From positions 1-64,000 of the forward strand of contig CAZMRQ010000001.1 in the NCBI GenBank assembly GCA_964568795.1: a stretch of 64,000 nucleotides of DNA. The letters run 5' to 3'. Within the stretch, counting starts at the first letter, position 1, and every line of letters starts with the position of its first letter. Shown one piece after another: positions 18,916 through 28,004 of the stretch. Source of the DNA: CAZMRQ01 sp964568795. Lineage in GTDB: Bacteria; Pseudomonadota; Gammaproteobacteria; Comchoanobacterales; Comchoanobacteraceae. The translations under genes were made by a program, and so were the position numbers. Under the pieces are notes generated by a model that did no database searches, was not told the DNA's origin, and saw only the letters and a list, made by a program, of their open reading frames with translations.

Positions 18916-19230
18916 TTAGTCTACTTTGAAAGCATAGTCGGCATAGGGCTGTGCCGAATAGTAACTGTGGCAACTTAAATGCACGCCATGGCTTTTGCAA
19001 TGAGTGAGGCACGAGTGTAGTCCATTAGAGGATGAAGGCATATGGCAGCTCATACAAGCATTTTTACAAGCCGTGATCGTTTGTGTCTCTGTGAGTATAT
19101 GAGAAGAGTGGCTTTCAACAACGTGTGATATTAAATAAGCTATGATGATGAGACACATGGAGACGTATACAGTGATAGCCTTTGATGTCATGATTTTCCC
19201 TAAAAGATCTATTTTAGGTGTATACAACAT
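18916..19230 (-). CDS. Small Cys/His-rich membrane-anchored protein, 104 aa
   Basis: An N-terminal anchor or signal segment (SKAITVYVSMCLIIIAYLIS) is followed by a short domain with six cysteines and several histidines, in the order CxxxCxxC...CxxxC...C (CKNACMSCHM, HSCLTHCKSH, HLSCHSYY). Metal binding or disulfide bonding outside the membrane is suggested by the pattern only. The ATG at 19230 has AGAGG with a 5-base spacer; an ATG at 19191 with GGGA upstream would give a 91-aa protein starting just before the hydrophobic segment. It is divergent from the yej-type operon, with only 83 bases between the starts. Family unknown. Confidence 0.55.
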   Translation of the reverse strand: MLYTPKIDLLGKIMTSKAITVYVSMCLIIIAYLISHVVESHSSHILTETQTITACKNACMSCHMPSSSNGLHSCLTHCKSHGVHLSCHSYYSAQPYADYAFKVD

Positions 19231-19313
19231 TTTTTCCTCTAGGGTGTGATTTTCTAAGAAATGTGATAAGATACAGAAAGATACAGGCCTTGCAAGCATC
19301 TGAGGGATAAGCG

Positions 19314-20366
19314 GTGATCTATTATATTTGGCAAAGAATTTTACTCATTGTACCAACACTCATTGGTGTTTTGCTTATTAATTTTGTTGTTATTCAATTC
19401 GTCCCAGGTGGTCCGGTTGATCAGGCAATTGCTGAGTGGCAAGGCGTGGAGAGAATTGGTGTTGTATCCTCTGTAAGTCAAGACATGCTTTCTAAATCAG
19501 CTTCGAGAGATGTTGATGAAGAGCTGGTTTTAGAACTGAAGAAATATTACCATTTTGATAAGCCTGCTTATGAAAGATTTTTATTGATGCTGAAGCAGTT
19601 TGCCACATTTTCATTTGAAGAGAGTTATTTTCATCATAAACCCGTTATTGAACTCATTAAAGAAGCGCTGCCAGTATCAGCAAGTCTGGGGATTCTGAGT
19701 ACATTATTAATCTATTTTGTGAGTATTCCATGGGGCATTCTCAGGGCAAGGCATGTGAACACACGGTTTGATGCTGTCAGTGGCTTGGTACTGTCCTGTG
19801 CTTATGCGCTGCCTGCATTTCTTGTTGCTTTGCTCTTACTTGAATTTTTTGCATCTGGGTCATGGTTTGCATGGTTTCCTTTGCGTGGGTTAGTGTCGGA
19901 TTCACAGCTAACAGGAGGGGCTTATTTCATTGATTGGTTATGGCACATGGTTTTGCCTGTTCTGTCCATGTCTTTGGGAGGGTTTGCTGCATTAAGCTTT
20001 TTAACACGTAACAGTTTTCTAGAGGAGGTGCGTAAGAATTATGTTCTTTTGGCACAAGCTAAAGGGATGAGCTATAAGAAAGTTCTTATCCGGCATGTAT
20101 TTCGTAATGCCATGTTGATAGTGATAGCGGGTTTTCCAGCTGCACTTATTGGCATGTTCTTTACCGGCTCACTGATGATCGAAATTATCTTCTCTCTTAA
20201 AGGGTTGGGCTTGCTGGGGTATAACTCTATTTTAAATCGGGATTATCCTGTTGTTTTTGCTAGTTTGTATTTGTTTTCATTATTGGGACTGATTGTTTCA
20301 ATTGTGAGTGATGTGTGTTATTCGTGGATTGATCCAAGAATTAATTTTCAAAAGAACAAGGAGTAG
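19314..20366 (+). CDS. yejB: Peptide ABC transporter permease, YejB-like, 350 aa
   Basis: One of two inner-membrane permeases of a YejABEF-type importer for oligopeptides. The DppB/YejB N-terminus MIYYIWQRILLIVPTLIGV and the PGGPVDQA loop are typical, followed by a periplasmic stretch and five more helices. The EAA loop that contacts the ATPase is NYVLLAQAKGMSYKKVLIRH. The start is GTG 19314 after TGAGGG. First gene of a tight four-gene operon (B, E, F, A order; E. coli has A first). Confidence 0.9.
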   Translation: MIYYIWQRILLIVPTLIGVLLINFVVIQFVPGGPVDQAIAEWQGVERIGVVSSVSQDMLSKSASRDVDEELVLELKKYYHFDKPAYERFLLMLKQFATFSFEESYFHHKPVIELIKEALPVSASLGILSTLLIYFVSIPWGILRARHVNTRFDAVSGLVLSCAYALPAFLVALLLLEFFASGSWFAWFPLRGLVSDSQLTGGAYFIDWLWHMVLPVLSMSLGGFAALSFLTRNSFLEEVRKNYVLLAQAKGMSYKKVLIRHVFRNAMLIVIAGFPAALIGMFFTGSLMIEIIFSLKGLGLLGYNSILNRDYPVVFASLYLFSLLGLIVSIVSDVCYSWIDPRINFQKNKE

Positions 20367-20369
20367 CCG

Positions 20370-21377
20370 GTGCAAATGGGGAAATTATGGCAAAGGCTGA
20401 TTCGGCAGAGGTCTGCACGCGCATCTTTTATGATCTTGCTGGCCATGTTGGCCGTATCATTTCTCGGTCCACTAATATGTAATAGCCAGCCATACTTGGT
20501 GTCATATAAGTCCAAAATGTATATGCCAATAGTCTATCAAATGACAGAGAACGAGATAGGCGGAAAAACTTCAATGGCACTGGACTTCCACCACCCTCAA
20601 GTCGTACAAGAGATCAACGAACATGGTTGGATGATATGGCCACCAGTGAGGTTTGATTCTCAGAGTATTGACTGGGAAAGAGTTGTCTCTCTTCCATCAC
20701 CGCCATCGGGGCGTCATCCTTTGGGCCAATTGGAGGATGGTCGGGATACGTTGGCTGTTCTTTTAGGTGGGATTAGGGTGTCTGTGTTATTTGGTTGTTC
20801 GCTTACTTTATTGAGCACTGTTTTAGGACTTATTGTGGGCATGATACAGGGGTATTATGGAGGTTGGGTTGATCTGATAGGGCAGAGGATTCTTGATATA
20901 TGGGCAAGTATACCAAGTCTGTATTTGCTTATCATTTTAGCTAGTTTGACTTCGCGTAGTTTGTTATGGCTGTTTGTTATTCTACTGTTGTTTAGTTGGA
21001 TGAGCTTAGTCGGTGTAGTTCGTGCAGAGACTCTACGCAATAGGTCAATGGACTATGTGTCAGCTGCAGTGATGATGGGTGTTTCGCATACGCGGATTAT
21101 TTTTCGACATATCATGCCCAACTCAACAGTCGCTGCAGTATCGATGCTCCCGTTTATGCTCGCAGGCTCAATGACTACGCTATCTGCTCTAAATTTCTTA
21201 GGGTTTGGATTGCCAGCTTATGAGCCATCATTGGGGGGGATTTTAGCACAAGCCTATAGGCATTTAGACGCTTCATGGTTGGTATTAACTGCTATCTTGA
21301 CAACGGGAGGACTGCTGACGTTGTTTGTGGTTTTAGGTACTGCACTGCGCCAAGCAATGGACCCACATTATGGTTAG
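20370..21377 (+). CDS. yejE: Peptide ABC transporter permease, YejE-like, 335 aa
   Basis: Second permease of the importer. After the first helix a long periplasmic segment contains GRHPLGQLEDGRDTLAVLLGG, a DppC/YejE hallmark. The remaining helices and the EAA loop (MDYVSAAVMMGVSHTRIIFR) follow. The GTG at 20370 has AAGGAG 6 bases upstream; an ATG at 20376 is also in frame. Its end overlaps the ATPase gene by 8 bases, indicating coupled translation. Confidence 0.9.
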   Translation: MQMGKLWQRLIRQRSARASFMILLAMLAVSFLGPLICNSQPYLVSYKSKMYMPIVYQMTENEIGGKTSMALDFHHPQVVQEINEHGWMIWPPVRFDSQSIDWERVVSLPSPPSGRHPLGQLEDGRDTLAVLLGGIRVSVLFGCSLTLLSTVLGLIVGMIQGYYGGWVDLIGQRILDIWASIPSLYLLIILASLTSRSLLWLFVILLLFSWMSLVGVVRAETLRNRSMDYVSAAVMMGVSHTRIIFRHIMPNSTVAAVSMLPFMLAGSMTTLSALNFLGFGLPAYEPSLGGILAQAYRHLDASWLVLTAILTTGGLLTLFVVLGTALRQAMDPHYG

Positions 21378-22923
21378 AGAGAGGAGTCCATTGTTGAGTG
21401 CCCACCTGTCTGTGCAATGGGAAGGTCAATACGTGCTGCAGAATGTTGAATTAGATATTTTGCCAGGAGAACTAGTGGCTGTTGTTGGTGAGAGTGGTGC
21501 AGGAAAGACAATTTTATTGCGTTCACTGATCGGACTGTTGCCGTTGAGAATGCACGCATTTGGGGAGATTAATTTTTCAGGGCATACTTGTTCGTTTGGA
21601 AATGATGAAGGCATTACAAATTTTCGAGGAGGCGATATTGGTTATATATTGCAGGAGCCGTTGAGTTCTTGGAATCCTGTACAGACCTTGGGTAAGCAAA
21701 TTAAAGAGGCATACACACTGCACCACTCATCAGATGAACTCTTTTTAGAACGGGTGAATGAACTAGCCAATTGGTTGGGGATGCCAAAGTATGATAGGTG
21801 GGAAGAATCTTATCCTGATGAGCTAAGTGGGGGCCAGCGGCAGCGCTTGTTGATTCTTGTAGCTTTGATCAATCAGCCTCGATTGCTGCTAGCAGATGAG
21901 CCAACTACAGCGCTTGATCGAATCCATCAATTGCAGTGTATGGAGCAATTAGTTGAATGTAAAAAGCAAGGAATGGCAGTTGTGTTGGTGACCCATGATT
22001 TATCCCTTGTTAAAAAGTATGCAGATAAGTTAATCATTTTAAAAGACGGCGTCATCTGTGAACAAGGGTCTAGAGATGCTATATTCAATCATCCCAAGCA
22101 CCCCTATACAAAGTCTTTATTAAGCAAGTGGCCAGAAGGGCTTGTTAGCTCATCGGACAGCACATCTCAAGTTATATGTGAGTTTAGCAAGCTTTCAGTT
22201 TGGCGATCAGTAAGAAAAAACCGCTGGCAATGGCGGGCAGACAATAAAAAAACGTTACACGGCATATCTGGAACAATTCATCAAGGCCAATCTGTGGGAT
22301 TATTGGGGTTAAGTGGTTCTGGAAAGTCTACTTTAGCGCATGCACTGATGCGTCTTATTCCAAGCAGTGGAGAGATAATTTTGATGGGTAAGAACTGGGG
22401 TCAATTGAATGGCAATCAATTACGTATGCACCGACCTTGCATACAGTATGTTTTTCAAGATCCGTATACCAGTTTAAATCCACGCCTTTCAATCTCAGAC
22501 ATTATCGGTGAAGGCTTTGAGTCTGATGATAAGAATAATCTTATTCAGCAAGTGTTGGAGCGAGTGGGATTGACTCAAGACTTTCAGGACCGCTATCCCC
22601 ATCAGTGTTCGGGTGGGCAACGTCAAAGAGTAGCTATAGCTAGGGCGCTTATACGAAAACCAAAGCTAGTGATTTTTGATGAGCCTACTGCTGCATTGGA
22701 TCGACAAACGCAATTGCAGATTGTGCAGTTGTTGCATCAGTTAAGAAAAGAGTCTTGCCTAACATATATCGTGATATCACATGATTGGTCCCTGATAAAG
22801 GCCTTGTGTGGTATTGTGTGGGTTATGCAAGAAGGTCAGTTAATTGAAAAAGGGCCTACAAGCGAGTTAAGCCAGCAGCCTAAGTCTGAGTTATTGAAAA
22901 TATTGGTGAACAGTGATGATTAA
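21370..22923 (+). CDS. yejF: Peptide ABC transporter ATPase with two nucleotide-binding domains, YejF-like, 517 aa
   Basis: A fused ATPase subunit. Domain 1 has Walker A GESGAGKTILLRS, signature LSGGQRQRLLI and Walker B LLLADEPTTALD. Domain 2 has Walker A GLSGSGKSTLAHA, signature CSGGQRQRVAIARA and Walker B LVIFDEPTAALD. Both sites look intact. The sequence between them (HPKHPYTKSLL) is the usual C-terminal extension of oligopeptide ATPases. Full family length. Overlaps yejE at its start and the binding-protein gene at its end. Confidence 0.93.
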   Translation: MVRERSPLLSAHLSVQWEGQYVLQNVELDILPGELVAVVGESGAGKTILLRSLIGLLPLRMHAFGEINFSGHTCSFGNDEGITNFRGGDIGYILQEPLSSWNPVQTLGKQIKEAYTLHHSSDELFLERVNELANWLGMPKYDRWEESYPDELSGGQRQRLLILVALINQPRLLLADEPTTALDRIHQLQCMEQLVECKKQGMAVVLVTHDLSLVKKYADKLIILKDGVICEQGSRDAIFNHPKHPYTKSLLSKWPEGLVSSSDSTSQVICEFSKLSVWRSVRKNRWQWRADNKKTLHGISGTIHQGQSVGLLGLSGSGKSTLAHALMRLIPSSGEIILMGKNWGQLNGNQLRMHRPCIQYVFQDPYTSLNPRLSISDIIGEGFESDDKNNLIQQVLERVGLTQDFQDRYPHQCSGGQRQRVAIARALIRKPKLVIFDEPTAALDRQTQLQIVQLLHQLRKESCLTYIVISHDWSLIKALCGIVWVMQEGQLIEKGPTSELSQQPKSELLKILVNSDD

Positions 22924-24622
22924 ATTATTGCTTGGATTATCTATGGCATCATGCATGTTTGCAGCACATACATGTGATTCCTTTATTAATCTGAAGAATG
23001 GGCCGAAATACCGAATGGCTGATCATTTGTCCTATGTGAATCCACATGCGCCTATAGGAGGAAAACTCAGGCTAAGTTCTGTAGGCTCATTTAATCATTT
23101 TAATCCGTACTCACATAAAGGGGTGCTGGCATCAGGGTCAGGCTTGCTTTATGAGTCGTTATTAGCAAAAACACAGGACGACATGTATACATGGTATGGC
23201 TTGTTGGCAGAGAAAATATGCATTGACTATGAATCTAAAAAAGTCATTTGGCACTTGAGGCCTGATATTTATTTTCATCGAGGAGAGCAGTTGAGCGTTA
23301 AGGATGTTGTGCACTCACTTGAGATGATTAAAAAGTCCAAATTATTTGCAATGCGTGAGTTGATTAGGCCAGTTAAATCTTGGCAGGTGGTGGATGAGTT
23401 GACATTGGCTATGACAGTAGATCCTTTTGACCTGACTATTATCACGCAGATAGGTTCTCTGCCGATACTCCCATTGGCAGGAGAGTCACTGGTGAACGCA
23501 AATAAATCTATTTTGCCTTATGGAACAGGGCCCTATATTCTTAAAGAGGTCGTGAGTGGTAGGCGTATTGGTTTTGTTCGTCATTCAAATTATTGGGGGA
23601 AAGATCATTTTTTATCTAAGGGTCGTTACCGTTTTTCAGAAATTGATGTGAGCTATTTTTTATCTGATCATACAGCATTTATGTCTTTTCTAGCTGGCAA
23701 AATAGATATATGGCAAGAGTCCATATCAAAAAGATGGCAAAATGGGTATAAGCAAGAGGATCATTCGCACTGGATTAAGAAATGTATTCCTAGCCAACGA
23801 CATCCAGGTGTGCAGGGTTTTGTGTTTAATATGAGAAAGCCTGAGCTACAAGAGCCATTGATCAGGTCCTTGATGATCAAGGCTTTTGATTTTAAGTGGT
23901 TCAATGAAGCTATGTTTTATAATCAGTACAAACCATTGAGGAGCTTTTTCACTGGAACAGAGTATGAGGCAGCTGTTAAGCCAACTGATGCAGAGATAAA
24001 GTTAGCATCACGTTTGCCAAACCCTTTGAGTGAATCTGAGCTCATGATTCAAGAACCACCATCTATTGAATCGATTAAACAGAAGCTGCTGGCAAAAGGG
24101 TATGTTTGGGACTCCGGACAGTTGTATAGCCCACAAGGGCAGGCTATTCGGTTGACTATCCCCTATTGGGATTCTGCATATCAGCGTGTTCTTATTGCTT
24201 ACCGTGCTATGTTAAAGAGAGTTGGGATTACTCTAGACATTCACTTATTACCTACCCCAGATTACATCCATGTCCTTAGGAATCATAATTATGATTTAGT
24301 ATGGACATCCTTTCAAAATGATTCTGTCCCGAATAGAGACCTTTATTTACGGTGGCATAGCAGTGGGGCAAAAAATCCGAGTTTGATCAATTTAGCTGGG
24401 ACACATGATAAGAATATTGATTGGCTCGTCATGGACTCCAGCTCACTAGATAGGAGAGAGCATCAAACCAGGGTGAAACTACTTGATAGACTGCTCCGGC
24501 AACACAGACTTATTATTCCTCATTGGTATTTGGGGTGCGAGAGGTTTTCCTATAATAAATCATTAAGTTATCATAAATCGCCCCTCTATGGTGCAGACAT
24601 TTTTAGCTGGTATTTCCCCTAG
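22916..24622 (+). CDS. yejA: Periplasmic peptide-binding protein, YejA-like (SBP family 5), 568 aa
   Basis: Solute receptor of the importer. A signal peptide (MIKLLLGLSMASCMFAAHTC) is followed by the YejA-type start of the mature protein, with NPHAPIGGKLRLSSVGSFNHFNPY, and the family-5 region LLYESLLAKTQDDMYTWYGLLAE. YejABEF transports short peptides in enterobacteria, and peptides are a plausible carbon source inside a host. The ATG at 22916 follows a GTG at 22913; either could start. The gene ends in CTAG, a palindrome that also serves as the stop of the convergent gene on the other strand. Confidence 0.88.
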   Translation: MIKLLLGLSMASCMFAAHTCDSFINLKNGPKYRMADHLSYVNPHAPIGGKLRLSSVGSFNHFNPYSHKGVLASGSGLLYESLLAKTQDDMYTWYGLLAEKICIDYESKKVIWHLRPDIYFHRGEQLSVKDVVHSLEMIKKSKLFAMRELIRPVKSWQVVDELTLAMTVDPFDLTIITQIGSLPILPLAGESLVNANKSILPYGTGPYILKEVVSGRRIGFVRHSNYWGKDHFLSKGRYRFSEIDVSYFLSDHTAFMSFLAGKIDIWQESISKRWQNGYKQEDHSHWIKKCIPSQRHPGVQGFVFNMRKPELQEPLIRSLMIKAFDFKWFNEAMFYNQYKPLRSFFTGTEYEAAVKPTDAEIKLASRLPNPLSESELMIQEPPSIESIKQKLLAKGYVWDSGQLYSPQGQAIRLTIPYWDSAYQRVLIAYRAMLKRVGITLDIHLLPTPDYIHVLRNHNYDLVWTSFQNDSVPNRDLYLRWHSSGAKNPSLINLAGTHDKNIDWLVMDSSSLDRREHQTRVKLLDRLLRQHRLIIPHWYLGCERFSYNKSLSYHKSPLYGADIFSWYFP

Positions 24623-27219
24623 GGGGAGGGATCTTGGGTTGGTGAACTATCAGGATCTTGGGTTGGTGAACTATCAGGATCTTCTAAACCCGCGGCGCGG
24701 GTGATGATCTCTTTGTTAAGTGGTGGAGGTGTTGGTGGGATCGTTGGTTGCCAGTATTTTGTTGCTATCAGCAGAAAAATATCAAAGGGGAGACGAAGGT
24801 ATTTTTGTTTCATATTCATGAGAAAATTAATGGCAGGGTGATAATCGCAAGTTTCAGCAAAATGCAGTTTGTGAAATATGAGATAAAAATTTTTGATACA
24901 CTCTATGAGGGGCTTTTGTTTATGGAACTGCATGACTTTGAAGGCCTTGAGATTATAGTTTATAGCAGCTAATGCTATCTCTGAGTTGCTTACGCTGAGA
25001 TAGGCTTCAAAGTGATTCCAGAAGGTTTCGGGGGTGTTTCCTATAGAAGCAGCTTTTATAGGATGGTCCGTAGTAACTTGTTGGATGTCTTCTTTGCTAT
25101 GTAAATACCCCAGTTTAAACAAATAGCCAATCAGTTGCTCGCCATCCATGTTTTGCTGTTGTGTGTGAGAAACTTGAGAAAACATGTATGTGTCTTGATC
25201 ACTTGTTTTGGGAAGGTCGCTGAGTAATGAAATGAGAGAACGAAGTGTTCTATAAGATCTTAGGGGTTCTGGGATGCATGTCATATATTTGTCGTATGCG
25301 CGGTATATTGTGTATGCGCTAGCCTTTGAGTCAGGTATGTCTATAGCTTTTCTGAGTTTCTCTAGCGTATCTTTTTCAAGAGATGCTGTCTCACATTCCT
25401 GTGAAATTAATAAGTTATGAATATGTATGTATGATTCTTTAAATGTTGATAAGTCGTGGTCTGTTGATTCATCATCCTTTGTCTCTATAAGATAACCTTT
25501 CTCCAGGAGCCATTCGATATATTGAGCATGATGAGGGATTTTCTGGAAGTCTTTGAGCTGTTCTGGCATTTTTGCTAATTGAAACCCGTAGTCTTTATAG
25601 GGCTTCAGGCATTCATCTACTGTTCTCGCCAAATATCCTCCAATAGTGGATATAAAATTTTCTGGCAGAGTTATCTGAGCTGTCTTTTCTAAGATTGAAA
25701 TGAGGGTCTTTTGAAATGGCTGTTTTAGTATATCAATCTCAGATTGAGGAACATCACTAGACTCCAACTCAGTTATTTTTTGATAGAGTGAATCTAATAA
25801 GTTGTTGAGGCGACCAATTTTTGCATGTTCATTGAGAGATGGAAAGGTATCCTCGGTAAAGGGATCCTCTGTGAAGGGATCCTCTGTAAAGGGGTCCTCT
25901 GAAAATGGGTCCTCACAAGTTGTATATAGATGAGTGTGTAGCGAGTCTCTTGTAACTGTGTCACGCTGACTTAATTCCAAATCGAGTTGAGATTGCGTGT
26001 ACTTGCTCAGAATCTCTTCAAGTTGTTCAGAAAATCCATTAACTGTGTCTATTAAATTGTTTTGATGTGATGGACAAAAAGTCCAAATAGACCATAAAAA
26101 ATTCAGTTTAGTCTCAATGTTTTCAAAAAGATCCGTGGGATTATCCATGGGCAAGTCGTTCAATTCAGTAGCTTTTTTTTCTAATAATTTCAAAGATTCT
26201 GCAGCAGCTTTTTCACACAGATTAGTAAACGCATGAGTAGTTGAAAGATGACTAACATGATTGCAGGTTTGCAGCCAGGACATGAGTAATTCTGGAAAAG
26301 GCATCAGTTTTATTGATATTTCTTGCCGAAGTGAACATATCTGTTGTGTGGATAACTCCCCATTTTCAATAATTCGCTTGTTAGGGATCTGGTCACATAT
26401 CCAGGAAAAGTAAATTTCTTTTTTTGTATAAAGATCTCGATCTAGGAGAAATGCGGAAATCAGATCAACGGGCAGGTCCTTATTTGTTGTAATTATTTTT
26501 TTAATATGTGTGACGACTAAATCAAAATAGCTGTCTAAGTTAGGCGGCATTGGGCTTCCGCAAAGGAATGAAAGCAATTGACTTAGCAAGTGAGAAATGC
26601 GTCCATAGATAAGGATGAGGCATATTTTTATGGGGATATCGTGTTTTATTAACAGATAAACCATCTGGATGATGTGAATGACAGGCTGATGGGCTAACTC
26701 TGTTATCGAGCCATCTTTAAGGACATTGTTCAAAATACGGTACTCAAAAGAGAGCTGGCCTAATGCTTTAACTTCTACATTACAATTGAATATTTTTTGG
26801 ACCATAGTGATAGCGAACTGAAAGATTTGGCTGACACGGGAGAAAGTAAAGTTGAATAGGTACCAAGCACAATGCCCTATGTTTGTGGCTAAAGACATAG
26901 CAGAACTAACGAGATAAGTAGATAAGGCCTTTATATTATATAAGAGTTTATTGAGAGACTTCTCTGGCAGTGGAGGGCGGGGAAAAAAATTAAAATTCCC
27001 CCCTTGTAGAGGGAGGTTGTCAGCGCTGATTTTTTTTTGTATCCAGTGCCATTTTTGTGTCAAGAGCTCTTGTGGTATTTGCCAACCTTCAGCTATTGAA
27101 GTAGAAGCACGATCGATCAACGTTAAGCCATGCTTAACAATCTTATTAAAGAAGGCTCCAATATGTTGGATACAAGGACGCATTCGATCAAATCTGTTTT
27201 TTGGATCATATATGTCCAT
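24619..27219 (-). CDS. Giant ORFan with EDPF repeats and DPDSSP tail, 866 aa
   Basis: Unrecognised. The N-terminal 250 residues contain several amphipathic or hydrophobic stretches (LATNIGHCAWYLFNFTF; KICLILIYGRISHLL) without a signal peptide. Around residues 434-458 there are five tandem EDPF(S/T)-type pentapeptides encoded by a 15-base repeat. DPF is a known ligand motif of the AP-2 clathrin adaptor appendage, as repeated in Eps15. The C-terminus has a duplicated 8-residue unit containing DPDSSP. The ATG at 27219 has AAAGGGG upstream. A host-directed role is inferred only. It shares the CTAG stop with yejA tail-to-tail. Confidence 0.75.
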   Translation of the reverse strand: MDIYDPKNRFDRMRPCIQHIGAFFNKIVKHGLTLIDRASTSIAEGWQIPQELLTQKWHWIQKKISADNLPLQGGNFNFFPRPPLPEKSLNKLLYNIKALSTYLVSSAMSLATNIGHCAWYLFNFTFSRVSQIFQFAITMVQKIFNCNVEVKALGQLSFEYRILNNVLKDGSITELAHQPVIHIIQMVYLLIKHDIPIKICLILIYGRISHLLSQLLSFLCGSPMPPNLDSYFDLVVTHIKKIITTNKDLPVDLISAFLLDRDLYTKKEIYFSWICDQIPNKRIIENGELSTQQICSLRQEISIKLMPFPELLMSWLQTCNHVSHLSTTHAFTNLCEKAAAESLKLLEKKATELNDLPMDNPTDLFENIETKLNFLWSIWTFCPSHQNNLIDTVNGFSEQLEEILSKYTQSQLDLELSQRDTVTRDSLHTHLYTTCEDPFSEDPFTEDPFTEDPFTEDTFPSLNEHAKIGRLNNLLDSLYQKITELESSDVPQSEIDILKQPFQKTLISILEKTAQITLPENFISTIGGYLARTVDECLKPYKDYGFQLAKMPEQLKDFQKIPHHAQYIEWLLEKGYLIETKDDESTDHDLSTFKESYIHIHNLLISQECETASLEKDTLEKLRKAIDIPDSKASAYTIYRAYDKYMTCIPEPLRSYRTLRSLISLLSDLPKTSDQDTYMFSQVSHTQQQNMDGEQLIGYLFKLGYLHSKEDIQQVTTDHPIKAASIGNTPETFWNHFEAYLSVSNSEIALAAINYNLKAFKVMQFHKQKPLIECIKNFYLIFHKLHFAETCDYHPAINFLMNMKQKYLRLPFDIFLLIATKYWQPTIPPTPPPLNKEIITRAAGLEDPDSSPTQDPDSSPTQDPSP
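24629..24676 (-). repeat. Two exact tandem 24-bp units at the 3' end of the 866-aa gene
   Basis: GGATCTTGGGTTGGTGAACT plus ATCA occurs twice in direct succession (24629-24652, 24653-24676), encoding a repeated 8-residue unit with DPDSSP at the protein C-terminus. The copies are identical, so the duplication is recent or homogenised. A similar motif ends the protein at 62313-63788. Confidence 0.85.
25844..25918 (-). repeat. Five tandem 15-bp units encoding EDPF pentapeptides
   Basis: Five consecutive 15-base units (25844, 25859, 25874, 25889 and 25904 as left ends) read on the minus strand as EDPFS, EDPFT (three times) and EDTFP-like. The central units differ by only a few bases. In-frame unit length keeps the gene open when copies are gained or lost. 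Confidence 0.85.
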
Positions 27220-27435
27220 AGTTGAAAGCCCCTTTCAATGTCACTATTCCAGCAATATCAAATAATAATCATTGTAGGGTATATAATTTTTTCTGTAAAG
27301 CCCATTGAAGGATATTGTGTTTTTCAGATGATTGTATGAGATGTATCTTATTGAAATGAATTAACTAATTCATTTTTTGGTGCGTGTTATACAGATTAGA
27401 CTATACTACTAATAATGCATAGAGGAGAAGAGGTT

Positions 27436-27903
27436 GTGAGTTTGGGAATGAATAAACAAGTGGTGGATGCAAGTATTGCTGTGTTGACGCGGTTGTTGGC
27501 AGACAATTATGTTTTGCAGGTAAAGACACAAAGTTATCATTGGCATGTGGAAGGTTTAGCATTTTATGCATTGCATCAGATGTTTGAGCAACAGTATAAT
27601 GACCTTGCAGATGCTGCAGACGACATTGCTGAGAGAATACGGGCATTAGGAGGCAATGCTATCGGTACAATGGCAGGGTTTCTTGAGCAGGCGGCTCTGC
27701 AGGAGGATCATCAAGTGCATCAACGCAGTGATGTAGATATGTGCGAAAATTTGGCGCAAGACCATCTTTCTCTAGTGACAACAGCGCGGGCTCATTTGGA
27801 GGAAATAAAGGATTTAGCTGATGAAGCAACCATTGACTTGATCGTTGGGCGATTGAGAGAGCATGATAAAGCATACTGGATGCTCCAGGCTAGTTGTAGG
27901 TAG
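27436..27903 (+). CDS. dps: Dps-family ferritin-like protein, 155 aa
   Basis: Dodecameric iron-storage and DNA-protection protein. The ferroxidase and Dps signature is LQVKTQSYHWHVEGLAFYAL (about residues 30-50) followed by MFEQQYNDLADAADDIAERI, and the C-terminal helix LREHDKAYWMLQA is typical. The GTG at 27436 has AGGAG 8 bases upstream. An ATG at 27415 would add seven residues but overlaps the likely transcription start, because TATACT (27402-27407) looks like the -10. Monocistronic. OxyR-type control is usual for dps but no site was identified. Confidence 0.9.
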   Translation: MSLGMNKQVVDASIAVLTRLLADNYVLQVKTQSYHWHVEGLAFYALHQMFEQQYNDLADAADDIAERIRALGGNAIGTMAGFLEQAALQEDHQVHQRSDVDMCENLAQDHLSLVTTARAHLEEIKDLADEATIDLIVGRLREHDKAYWMLQASCR

Positions 27904-28004
27904 CTCTTTGCAGGACTATTCTTTATCTAGTCATGCCCAATAGATGACAATAGCTCTTGGATCTGCTAGTATTCGTTGAAATCTTTTTCTAGCAAATCTA
28001 AAAT

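Noticed and set aside
25844..25918. CRISPR-like array
   Set aside because: Units are contiguous 15-mers in frame within a gene, with no spacers; no CRISPR array exists in the window.
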